Part shown: positions 47,653 through 59,142 of the stretch, piece by piece | How positions within the stretch are numbered: position 1 is the stretch's first letter | How the letters are laid out: each line of letters starts with the position of its first letter | Source of the DNA: Vermamoeba vermiformis | Lineage: Eukaryota; Tubulinea; Echinamoebida | Reading direction: 5' to 3' | DNA: 64,000 nucleotides | NCBI GenBank assembly: GCA_045837725.1 | Contig: JBEWZL010000287.1 | Location: 1 to 64,000 of the forward strand | Made by a program: the position numbers and the translations under genes | Notes under the pieces: generated by a model | Database searches by the model: none | What the model was told of the DNA's origin: nothing | What the model saw: the letters and a program-made list of their open reading frames with translations, nothing else

Positions 47653-47915
47653 TTCTGTTGTTCAAAGGAAGATATTAGAAAAACTAGACGTTATTACTCA
47701 GTATTTTCCGGAACGTAGAAAACTCGTAAGAAATTCAAAGATTCTTTAAGCCGCACTTACAGTATTAATATTGATTTTCCGAGGCCTTATTTCCATATTA
47801 TTTTGCCAGAGGTCTCGAGCAAAGACGCGAGCAAAAGAGCGAGAGATGAAATCTACTTGGTGCATGTTTATTCATCGCCAGATCCAAGCTGTTTCGATGT
47901 CAATAACATATATAT

Positions 47916-49988
47916 TTACTGTTGCTTAGTAGCGTGTTTCCAAGCGGTGAGAATGTGTTGCACAATCTCAGGCACGCCAACTCCGTGTTTGACTTGCGCA
48001 AAAATGACGGGACCGTCTTGACGAATGTCGTGCGCTTCTTTGCGCATAATCTGCGTTAATATTAATACGAAGGTTAGTAAATGAGGCTTGCAGTATATTT
48101 GCGAGATGCAGTTCAAACTGAAACTGATCCAAAACTCTTTACCTCGAGATCTGCACCAACAGCTTGGGCAAGGTCTATTGTAAAGTCATTAATACTTGAA
48201 TATAAGAATACTATTAATGTCCGATATATCGTCGTTAGGCAACAAAAATTATATATAGTGACCCTTTTCATATTTTGACAACGGATAGTTGTGGTTTACG
48301 GCGTTGGGAATAACCTCCCGAAAATTCAAAAACAATATCTATCAGGGCAAGGAGCAGCACCCGAAATGAGTTTCGGGATGTAACGGCTAGTATTTGGGCG
48401 GGAGCAAGTTTATCGTCACTCGATAAAAGCTAGCTTCGCCACACTACTAGACCCACCTGTTAGGTATATCATATACATTTCAAAGGTATTTTATCGCGCC
48501 CCACCCTTTGTTTTGCTGAAAAATGTCAGTGAACGGAGGGCGAAGCGGGAGAAGTTGGACACGGATTCGCATCCGCACCAACAATCAACCCATTATCTCC
48601 CCCGAAAACACTGAGAGAATATGAACCAATTATATAATAATTAGTATTCACATTGTTCAATTATAAATTGAAAAATTTCGGGTCACGAATCCAAAATATT
48701 CGGGAAAAATCTCCCAAAATGTATGGTGAGCCAAATGACGATATATCTGGGCCGACGATATATCGGACATTAACAGTAATATAGGCTATTGGCAAATAAT
48801 CGACTTCGCTTCGAAAATTCGGAGCGATCCAAAAAGGCGTTGTAACGTTCAACCAGAAACGTACCAGTCTTGTTAATGACAAATAAATCGCTCATAGTGA
48901 CGCCTGGTCCGCCCTTTCTAGGCACTTTATCGCCACCAGCCACGTCAATAACGTAAATGATGTAATCGGCCAATTCTCGACTGAAGTTAGCGGCCAAGTT
49001 ATCGCCTCCAGACTCTATTATAGAATGAAAATTAACACATGAGGTCAATTTGAGCGCATTTATAATATTTACCGATCAAAAGAAGTTGAGGGTGGAATTT
49101 CGCGGTTAACTTTTCAAGAGCAAGCAGATTCGCCGAAATGTCTTCGCGAATAGCCGCGTGAGGGCATCCACTATACAAAAGGGGAAGTAATGAGATTATT
49201 AATATACTACTATCTATTATTTGTCAATTACAACTTACCCAGTCTCGACGGCAACAATGCGCTCGGGATCCAAAGCTTCGTGCTTAATAAGGAACTCGCC
49301 GTCTTCTTGCGTAAAAATATCGTTTGTAACTGTACATAGAATTAGGAATCAGTTCTCCGAACGAATGAACAATTAGGTGGATCTGACGGAGATGAGTTTT
49401 TTTCTCAAAACAGTAAAATTCCTTGGATAGCGTTTAAATATAGTTAATTATATTATTTTTACCTGCAGCGATATTATATTCGTTTCTCAAGGCTTGACAC
49501 AGGGCTAACATCAAAGCGGTTTTTCCGCTTCCAACGGGTCCTCCAATACCAATAGTAAACGCTCTTTCTTTCCAATCTCGCTCGAGAGGCTTTTCTCTTT
49601 CAGTGAATGTTCCTATTAGAGAATTATAAGCGACATATTTTTCAGACACGTGTCATCCAAAAAAACTCGATCGACAAAACTGCTTAATTTTTAGAATTTA
49701 GGGAATGGCGCCAATATTATTTGTATTGAATTTTTATAAAAAAATTTGATCATTAGAATATTATTTGGATTTTTGTGTTTCGCAATTTTTCCATATCTTT
49801 TTCCTACCTCGCTCAATTGGCGGATGCGAATGACCGTGACCTCTGTGGTGATGGTCGTGATCATCATGGTGGTGGTGGTGATGGTCGTGACCGTGATGAT
49901 GATGGCCATGGTCGTGATCGTGATGGTCATGGTCGTGCGAATGAGAGTGCGGCTGCGTGCTGCATTGATTGCGAGAAGTATTTTCCAT
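47916..49988 (-). CDS. ureG: Urease accessory GTPase UreG with His-rich N-terminus
   Basis: The first exon (49988 to about 49813) encodes a tail with about 26 histidines ([18 protein letters not shown] and on), a nickel-binding extension known from plant and some bacterial UreG. The G domain follows: [21 protein letters not shown]-loop [80 protein letters not shown], the base motif INKTD and [10 protein letters not shown]. It ends [19 protein letters not shown]. Exon phases match. The protein delivers nickel to apo-urease through GTP hydrolysis together with UreD and UreF, which are not in this window. The intron after INKT (about 48176-48861) is about 690 nt because a MITE is inserted in it. 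Confidence 0.95.
48211..48776. mobile_element. MITE-like DNA transposon in a UreG intron
   Basis: 566 bp bounded by 24-bp terminal inverted repeats: 48211-48234 and 48753-48776 match at 23 of 24 positions (the left one begins CTATTAATGTCCGATATATC). Each end is flanked by TA (48209-48210 and 48777-48778), the target duplication of Tc1/mariner-type elements. No transposase frame lies inside, so it is non-autonomous. A third copy of the GACGATATATC core lies at 48737-48747. Its superfamily is inferred from the TA flank alone. Confidence 0.8.
49645..49655. repeat. GACACGTGTCA palindrome variant (UreG intron)
   Basis: Same core as the 12-bp palindrome but one base short on the left (AGACACGTGTCA). 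Confidence 0.7.
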
Positions 49989-50323
49989 TTCTTTGGAGTG
50001 TTGCTCTAAACGATATAAGGTAGTTGATAATAAACCTAACTCACAACCTGAAATGTCAAAAAAAGTGACGTTTTGACAGGTGGATCTGATCTAAACTAAA
50101 CTTACTTGGACCAATAGAACCACTCCATTCGGCCAATTACAAACGTAAAGCATTCAGTTATATAGAATATTGGGGCCTAGTATGACTTCGCACTTCGTCG
50201 CAACAAAGAAACGAAGAGCTGTACAGGTTAATAATTTTCTCAGTTGCAATGCGGTCGTAAAATATCTTTTCAATAAATATATAAATCGGATAGAAATCGT
50301 TTGGGACTGACATGACATTTATT
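49989..50323. other. Spacer upstream of UreG
   Basis: Holds TGACAGGTG at about 50075, similar to half of the palindrome family. No ORF of note. Probably the UreG promoter and the 3' end of the next gene. Confidence 0.4.
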
Positions 50324-53082
50324 TTAAGGTTGCCACAGTAGTGCGGTGTATTGACTCCGCACTTGATTTATCAGCGCCAGTGCCTCTTGGTAACTCATTT
50401 TGTTTTTCCTGTTCGGCGCGACAGAATTGTATAATTGTTCAGGAGGTATGTAATTGATATTTTCTGGCCGCCTGTAAAAAGCATGCAATAATGCCATATT
50501 CTTCGCGACCACGGCATACTCCACCAACGGAAATTTCGAGTACCAATATAAAGCTTCCCGGGCTTCAGTCACCAATCGTTCCAATAATTTTTCGTCTGTT
50601 TCGTACTTGCAAAAATATCGGTGGATTTTGACGGGAAACAAATTCGTTATATTTGTGTTCTGGTTGTTGATTGTGAACAAATATCGTAAATGTTGTGCAT
50701 CGCGCTTAACGATTTTTTCGCTTTCGTAATTTTGTAGCCCGTGCCATAGTGTCCCATTCATGAATCGTGTTTTCACTGCCAGATGTCGGAAAAATTTTGC
50801 AATTTCTCCGGTTCGTTCCAACGTCTTCCTCGAAACAACAGGGTACCAGATGCCGTAATTGTCTGCTATAGCCACATATTGAATGAACAAGGGTTCGTCA
50901 ACGAATTCCACGATCAATTTCAATAATTCTTTCGGTAATTTTGACAGATGACACGTGTCACCACCAAATCGCCAGCCCAATAATAAGATCTTTTTTGTTT
51001 CAGAGATCATTTCTAGAGATTGTATGCTGAATTCGTCCAACAGAAAATTAATTATCGGGGTGCGCTGTCTCTGGATCTTGTCAAGTAGCACTTTAAAATC
51101 TCGCACGTTTCGCGGAATATTTTCGTAAAATAATCGCTTCCATATGTTAAAGTAATATATAACTGCGCCTTTGTCGATGAGTGACTTAAACAAAGTCCAA
51201 AACTTATCGACTTGCTCCGTACTGCAATCAAGTCCTTTCAGGCAGCTTAAAAATAAAAAATAATAAGTAAAAATTATTAAATTATTAATAATTAATATTT
51301 TTTCGCTAATTATTATTATTTGAACTTACCTTTTGACCCCATCAAAGTTTTCAACCAAAAAATCGATCATTTCTTGCATCGGTTCTATTTTGCCTTTAAT
51401 GACTGCCTGCAAATATTCAGACAACGGGTGCGGATGATGTCCGAAATCTATAATTCCTATTGAAAAGGCATTAGTTTACCTTTTCTCTACAAAAAGTTTC
51501 GAAATATCTTCGCTTAGGGATTTGATAATACAGTCATTATTAATTTCAAATTTTATGCTATAACTTTTTAAGTATGAATTGATGTAGAAAGAATAATAAA
51601 AATTTACCGTATTGTTGGTGGATCTGCTTTGCCGTTTCAATGTCATTTCCAACTACCGCGAGATAAAAATGATACAAATATATTCTTTGACGAGAGGCAG
51701 GTTCAGGAATCAAGCCAGTAAACGACTTGGATTTAGGTCTAATTTCGATCTCGTGGACATCGCTGGGTGGTATAACATCGTATCGTCTGTGACAAAATTT
51801 TACGAGCTGAGAGCCCTTAAAACTTATTATGCGACAATACTGCGAACTATTAATAGTCCCTAAAAAGACAAATCAGTTGTTACGATGGCACATCCGGAAT
51901 GAAAAATAAAACTCACTTTTGACAAACAATGCAGCGGCATCTCTCTGCGATATATTATGAAGTATTTCCATCACATCGGTCGTTGTTTTTTGTTTTGCGT
52001 CTATATTTAAAAAAAATTAAGAAATGAACGAAGGAGCAGATCCGTAAAAACGTTCATGTAATACGAAACGCAATAGAATTTCATCAAGGTGAGTAAATTT
52101 ATTTATTTTTATATTTATAAAAATAATATTATTGGTTTTTGTGCCGGATTCGTACCGAAATAAAGTGCTAACCAACGTGCCTGATAATACGAGCTCGATT
52201 GTATAAACCAATTCATAGCGTCTCTTTTTTGCATCAATGCATTAATTCTATTCGCTAAATTGCAATCGAAATTCAATTTTTCGCCTCTTTTCAGCGCCGA
52301 TCGCATTCCTTGGTCTTGATCGGTGACCAAATAATACGCTGCAAAGTGCTCGAATAATATTATACTCTCTTCTACCCATCCATTTTCATTCGCAATTTGC
52401 AATGACTTTTCAACGTGTTCAGGTTTAAATCCAGGAAATGGAAAGTCTCGTTGTTGTTCGAAATATTCTTTCATCGTCATGTGCAGATCTCGTGATGTAA
52501 AGAACTCGATATAGTCCTTCAATAGATGTTTATGATGCTGAGTAATTATGACCAAGAATGAACTCAGCACACGAACGGATTCGCGCCTTGCAAAAATTTT
52601 AACGACCGCATCCATATCTATTGAACGATATTAATATTAGCGCTCATAAATTATTATATATTACATCTAAACAGAGCGGATTTAACATCTTTTTGAAGCA
52701 GTCGTTCAATTCTTTTAGTTATCAAAGCGCATCTATCAAGACCTATAATTCATTTTCCGTTAGAAAAATTATAATAATTATAAAACATACCTTTCATCCA
52801 TCTATGCATTATTTCGAGTGATAATTCGTCGCATATTGATTTATTGAGCTCTTTTGAGGTGAGACGCAAGGTACTAACAATTCGTTGAAGAGAATCAACT
52901 CGTGTAGTGTTATCAAACAGCTTGAATGCACGCTTGATGATATATTTGCATGCTATTCGAATGACTTCGATCGTGTTTTGTTCTATCTGCATCTCGAAAA
53001 CGGGTTGATCTTGCGTGAGACCTACAACGGAAGAGATCCAATTTATATTATTTAATGTACTTGTTGTATGGGATGAACGCAA
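50324..53082 (-). CDS. F-box-like helical protein, unknown
   Basis: About seven exons. An N-terminal part near 52800-53080 (IEVIRIACKYIIKRAFKLFD), then DMDAVVKIFARRESVRVLSS (52115-52615), further exons at about 51880-52000, 51610-51850, 51350-51450, and a 290-codon last exon (50324 to about 51235). The protein is almost entirely helical with many aromatic and charged residues and resembles large repeat families such as ankyrin-like or F-box proteins in amoebae. An F-box-like stretch, LSKLPKELLKLIVEFVDEPL, lies at about 50900-50960. The neighbouring gene at 57.5-59 kb has a similar LPKEVLVMIVDHL. No catalytic motif is visible. A TGACACGTGTCA palindrome occurs within the coding sequence at 50949-50960. 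Confidence 0.55.
50949..50960. repeat. 12-bp palindrome TGACACGTGTCA (coding exon)
   Basis: A perfect copy, translated here as part of GGDTCHLS in the F-box-like gene. Confidence 0.8.
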
Positions 53083-53294
53083 ACAAAAAATAAATCCAGT
53101 TTGGAAAATTTGGTTTGCTTCTAAATTTGGGTCCCCTGTATAGTGAATCCTGTGCAGTTTTCTCGGTCAAAAACCGTTTGTGAAAATTTTCGTTTTATTA
53201 TTAGTATTATTTATAAACGAGGCAGCACATATCTTATTATTTTAATATGTTCAAGTCATTTAAAAGGTAGCAATCAACTAAAAGAAATAGTTTA

Positions 53295-56200
53295 ATGGAT
53301 TCGCTTCCTTATGCGGCGATATTCGAGCATTTAACCGACGCTGTAATTATATTGGATGAAACTGAACGTGTAATATATGGAAACAACGAGTTCTATCAAA
53401 TAACACAGCTAAACAAATCCAGCGCGCTAAATTGTCACATCTCTGAAATAACAGACATCAGCAAACTCCCGAACTCCATTATATTCGAGGCATATATAAT
53501 TAAGCAAGACAAATCACGTTTGTCCGTCGAGTTCAGCGTTTCAACAGTTCCAGATTTGCCAAACAGAAAAATTCTAATTGCTCGAAAATTGGAGAACAGA
53601 AAATGGCGCGATACAATTCATAAAATAGGATATGAAAGCTCCTTAGATTCCATCGTAGTGCACGATATAGAAGGTATAAATTTAATTTTGCCAACGCATA
53701 TAAAGAAATTATTCCGCCAAAACGAATTTCACAAACTGGATCCCGAAATCATATTTATTTCCACGTTTTTGGCAGCCAACACATTATTATTTTGGTTTGT
53801 CTAAGAGCTATACTAATTTTCGAAAGCAAATCGGCTGATAAAATGTCATATTAACTGACACAATTTCAAATAGGCAATATCGTTGACTGCAATAAAACGT
53901 GCTGCCAATTGCTCGGCTACACTCCCGAAGAATTCAAGTCGATGCACTTGCGTGACATTGAAGCCAACTTCAGTCCCCTAGTACTTGACGTCTTTAAATA
54001 CTTGTTTGCTGGTGATAAATCGAATCAAGGTCCTGTAAGTACATATTATATAATTTATATAATCCTCTAGAACTGGCTGACAATTTTGAAAATCCTTACT
54101 AAACTGAAAACAAAAACGCGTCGTGCCCGTTGCAACTTGACGCTATTAATTATAAATATAAAAATAACACTACTTAATAATATTATATCAATAGATGGCA
54201 GAAGAGTGTCGCAAAATCCTTGACAACTTACCCGTAATAATTTTTTTGACCTGATCCGATCGGATCGGTTAGTATTGTCAATATCGAGACTAATATTTGA
54301 TTCATTAGTGGCCAGGTATTCATATACGAAAAGACGGCACCAAATTCCCAGTTGAAGTCGTAATTTCGACGGATGTGTCAACGGGCAAGCCTTTAATCGT
54401 AGCTAATTGCCGTGATGCCTCGGCTAAAGAACGAGAAGCACAGTTGTCTCAAGCGAGATTGCAGGCTGAGGTAAGAATAGCTTCTCCTCATTAATCGTAA
54501 AAACGAAATCCGATCCCAAAAACTTGGATTGAAATATTTATCTTTAAGATTCGCTTATTTATGATTCTAATTAATTTTAGGCGGCTAGTCAAGCTAAGTC
54601 AGCATTTTTATCGATGATCAGCCACGAAATACGCACGCCTTTGGTACGTTGCGAAATTGCCTTTTTAGGAAATTGCATCAAATAATCAATCCTTTATCGA
54701 ACAGAATGGAATATTAGGCATGCTGCAGCTAGTGAGGGATACTACATTGAACAAAGTCCAAAGCGAGTACATTGAAATCGCGTACAGATCAGCGAAGTTA
54801 TTGTTGACGATTATTGGAGACATTTTAGACCTGCAGAGAATAGGTAAGCGATTATTATACTATAAAAATATTTTGGCAGTGCGATCAAGATTTAAAATCA
54901 GCATTTGGTGGCTTTACAAAGAATTCGTTCGCCAACAAGTTATTTGATCTCTACTATTTAAAAGCATCAAAATATAAATATGTCTGCCTTGATAATATAT
55001 TTATCCTTATTAACGATATTCTAATAATTTTTATTAGAGAGTGGCAAGTTGCAACTAGAGCAGATCGGCTTCGATTTATGGTCCATCGTAACGGAGTCAC
55101 GTGACCTATTCAAACCACTAGCGCATAAGAAAGCAATCGTACTGCGTCTTAATGAGCCGATAGACATGTGTTCAAATGATTTTAGTGGATCTTTGAGCTC
55201 ATCCGTTTCAACGATCGAAGCCTCACCGCGCGAAATTTCGAGAGATTTTAAGCAAATGTCGCTTGATTGCGCATCTTCTAGCTCTAGTAACGATCCCTTC
55301 GAGTCTTTTCCTTGGGTCATTGGAGATCCGACGAGGCTGCAACAAATTCTCGGAAATTTATTGTCCAACGCCATCAAGTTCACTCCAAAGCATGGCGATA
55401 TAGACCTTAATGTATTTGTTATGGATTATACGGATGAAGAGATTGAACTGCGATTTGAAGTCGTTGACAATGGAGTCGGTACGTAACGATATTATCATCA
55501 AAAAAAAAAGCTTCTTTATATGTAGAAAAAATTCGTTTAATTAGTACTATATGGACATTACAATAATCCTATATTATATATTTAAAAAATAAGCATTATC
55601 AATAATACTAAATTGCGGTTACATTTCAGGAATTTCAAAAGAGGCCCAATCGAGGCTATTCCAGCCGTTCGTGCAAGCTGAACAATCAACGACGCGTAAA
55701 TATGGAGGTACGCCCATATTATTCAACAGATATAACTTTGTTTGGCAAACAAACGGAAACAACAGAATTGCCTTTTATGGAAATTTAAACTGTTTCCTCG
55801 ATCCACGGATCCACCTTGGATTATTGAACTAATGGCGTAATTTAGGCAGTGGATTAGGCCTATCGATATGCAAGCATATAGTACAAATGATGAACGGAGA
55901 AATAGGCGTGGAAAGCGAGGTGGATCGCGGATCAACTTTTTGGTTCTCCTTGCGATTCAAATTATATCGCGATACAAATAATCAACTAGTATTCAATCAC
56001 ATGACATCAAAAGAAAATGAAATTCCGCTAGTCGTAAATACCAACTCAAAACCAACGGATCTGAATCTGGTCGTTCAAACGACTGAAGTTCGACTTATAG
56101 AAAACGAAGATAGAAAAGTTAAAAAGAAATATTCGAACTTAGCATTGAGCACTAAGAACCATCACTTGCATTCAACGAGCTACGACGCATTTAAGAATGA

Positions 56201-57018
56201 ATTTAATGATAGACCTTCGCCCAAAGTAGATCAGCGAGGGATCAAAATTTTATTAGTAGAAGACAATTCACTTAATCAAAAGGTAACTATTATAATATCA
56301 TTATATTAGTAGCCCTATTTTTTGGCTCTATTCAACCGCCACAAATCGTTCTTTCAAATTTCCTTTTATGGAAATACCATGAATCAAATCCAATTAAAAT
56401 TAAATATTTTCTACCATATTAATATTTTGTACAAATAGGTTGCAAAAAAGATGCTCAACAAATTGAATATTTCCGATGACAGCATTGCACTCGCTGAGAA
56501 CGGCCAACAAGCCGTGGAGTTCATCACGAGCGGAAATAACTTCGATTTGGTCTTCATGGACGTGCATATGCCCGTACTCGTAAGTTATTAATTCAATACG
56601 CAAATCGAAATTTCAAGTCCAAAAAGTTGTGTTAGTGGTCAGATCCGAGGCACAAATTCTTCTTATCAAAATCTCTGATAGTAACATCTAGCATATAAAT
56701 TTCATCGTGCCGGCAGGTACTATTTATTATATGCATCTTACTAATATGGTTGTATTACTAATGTAGGACGGGATCGAGGCAACGAAGCAGATCCGTCAAT
56801 GGGAAATCGAACATCCACTGCAGCTAAAATCACCGCGCGTGCCTATTATAGCACTCACCGCATCAAACGATCTAGATGAGAAGCAAGATATGATTGGACT
56901 CGATGGACTTATCTTGAAACCTCTTGCGCTCGAAAAACTTAGATCCACACTCGATAAGTACTTGCCGCAGTGGAAAAATGAAAAGAGCAACCCTTGCAAA
57001 GGAGATGCAAATAGTTGA
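53295..57018 (+). CDS. Hybrid histidine kinase (PAS-PAS-HisKA-HATPase-REC)
   Basis: About twelve exons. Start [20 protein letters not shown] begins PAS1 ([12 protein letters not shown]). PAS2 follows at about 53875-54470 ([35 protein letters not shown]). The HisKA helix has the phospho-acceptor His in [20 protein letters not shown]. HATPase boxes: [20 protein letters not shown] (N box), [14 protein letters not shown] (G1), [20 protein letters not shown] (F and G2), ending STFWFSLRF. The receiver (about 56235-57018) has [12 protein letters not shown], the phospho-acceptor Asp of [30 protein letters not shown] and [10 protein letters not shown]. All key residues are present. There is no TM segment, so a cytosolic sensor is likely, signalling through a phosphorelay. 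Confidence 0.96.
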
Positions 57019-57489
57019 ATTGACAGAGATTGAATCAAAAATTAGAATTTCCTAGGCTCGCCTTGTAAACAGCGGATCTGGTCGTAGAACAAGAAGGACA
57101 AGTCGCGTAGAATAGCACTCATCACCAACAACATGATAAAATCGGTAGATATCAATTCAGTGGAGTTTGAACAATTGAAGATGAAAAATGATACAAGCAG
57201 CAAGCAGCGAAACTTTAGCGTTTTTTGCGACTGAAATGACAGAGTAGAATGACAGAATAAAAATCGGTCTAGTACCATGTATTTTGATAGATAAAAAGAG
57301 AACGTTCCCTTTATTCTTATACAACGGGTCAATCGGATCCAGTCTGAAAGTTTGGTTCAAAGGTCCTAAACAAAGAATTCAAGTTAGAAAAGCGTTCAAT
57401 GTACTTATGATGAACAACAGAATTATTAACGGAATTCGCAGAATTATTGTCGCAAGTTCAATTTCGATCCAGGAATGAAAAATTATGGC
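57019..57489. other. Spacer between convergent genes
   Basis: Lies between the 3' ends of the histidine kinase and the LRR/F-box-like gene. Several short frames are open on both strands, but none joins by a convincing splice. The minus-strand gene may have one more exon here. Confidence 0.4.
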
Positions 57490-59089
57490 CTAATGCAGAC
57501 TTACGTCTAAATTTATGCTAGGAGTGTCTTCTTTAATATTCAATGTCTTCCATAACGAGCGATATTTCTTGATGACGTTTTTTTCGGACAAGATCCAATC
57601 CCGTTGCGGGGCGAGATCGATCAAAAGTAACAGTTGCTTTGTACTGAACTGTAAACTGGTTAAATGATCTACTATCATAACTAACACTTCTTTTGGCAAT
57701 AGTTGAAGTAATTTCAGTTCTTCTGATAATAACAAAATTTGCATTGGTCGGAGGATCTGATTCAATTCTGATATAATAATTCTGCCGAAGCCGTTGCAAG
57801 TCTCTTTCTTAATTTTAACTTGAATAAACGGATTTTCATCACTAATTCGCTGAACTATCGATTGGTCTTGGTTATTATGCATAAATTGGATCTTTTCGAT
57901 TGAGCTCGATCTGAGTGCTTGTCTATCGGTTTTTGAGATTGTATGGCTTCCATGATATGTTATCGTCGCTAATATTTTATTATTTTCGTAAATTGGAGCA
58001 TAGGGAAACTCTTGCTCTTCATTTGAAAAATAATCGCGCAAACCTTGCCTAAATTTCGGACGCCTTTCTAAAAACTCTAAATGGCGTAAGTGCCTTATAA
58101 TATTTAATATTAATATGGTTATAGTATTAACTCGGGCTAAATTATGGACTTACTTCGCAGATGCAAGTGCGGCGATTATATTTTCTTCTTTTTTAGGCTC
58201 CGTTATTTCTAAGTGCATTAATTGCGTCATTTTTAATACTTCAGGTACGATAGGCAGTAGCCACCTATTGTCTAAACCTAAATGCTTCAACTTTGGTAGT
58301 TTCACTAACGCATTCGCGATCTGATCTGTTCCTTCCACGCTACTTTCAGCGCCGAGCATTCGTAATTTGAAATACTCTAATTGATTATTTCCGTCTATTG
58401 CATGCGATAGTTTGCTGATTGGCCACAGATAACTATTATTGAATTCGATCTCGAGTCGTTGTAATTTTTGAAGCTTGCCAATTGCTGAAAATGTCTTATA
58501 TAATATAGGCTTATATTTAAAGAGTATTTTGTCTTTAATCAGCAGTGTTAAGCTCTTTAATGTTCCTTTCTTGGCCTCCAAGACCTGGATGAGTTTTTGC
58601 GAGACATTGTTCAGCTCAATAAATAAATAATCATCTAATTATAGAAGAATTATATTTTTGTAACGCATATAAACCAAATAAACGTCAGGCGATGCTGATT
58701 AAATAATAAATCCTTAAATTAATTTGATTGATCGCGTTTCTGTTTAAACATTTCAACTTACCTTTCAGACCCTCGAGATATTTTAAGTGCTCTATGTCCA
58801 AATTATATAATGATGCCTCCATTGGTAGCCAAACGCTCTGTGTGGTAAGGCGTGAAAAATGATTGTTGAGATTCAATTTTTACATTTCTCGGCCAAGGTA
58901 CGTGTTGTGATTCCTTTTCATTCTTGTTTGGTCGCCTGCAAGCAGTAGAAAAAAAAGAACAGACAGGGGTTGATAGCTACTATCATATCGGATCGGCACG
59001 TCCATTGAATAAATAAGTTCCGATCCAGAAAAATTTGGATTTAAAGCAGGGCCCACGTCAATCTTTGCTAATGCGCATGAATTCTCCAT
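57490..59089 (-). CDS. F-box-like/LRR-like protein, unknown
   Basis: First exon MENSCALAKIDVGPALNPNF (59089 to about 58970). A short exon EASLYNLDIEHLKYLEGLKG lies at about 58765-58825. A long LRR-like exon (about 58150-58610) contains KLQRLEIEFNNSYLWPISKL, LPKLKHLGLDNRWLLPIVPE and MTQLMHLEITEPKK. The last exon (57490 to about 58085) ends with LLQLLPKEVLVMIVDHLTSL, an F-box-like stretch at the C-terminal side. It is a likely relative of the gene at 50.3-53.1 kb, with which it flanks the histidine kinase. F-box/LRR proteins commonly recruit substrates to SCF ubiquitin ligases; that role is only inferred here. The frame at 57490 continues past a GTAAGT and may really splice onward. Confidence 0.55.
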
Positions 59090-59142
59090 AAAACTGTAGA
59101 ATTTAATCTAATCAGTCAGTACTGACGAATTACAACACAACA

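Noticed and set aside
49746-50009. Plus-strand frame rich in Val and Met over the UreG N-terminus
   Set aside because: It is the complement of the histidine-rich (CAY) codons of UreG.
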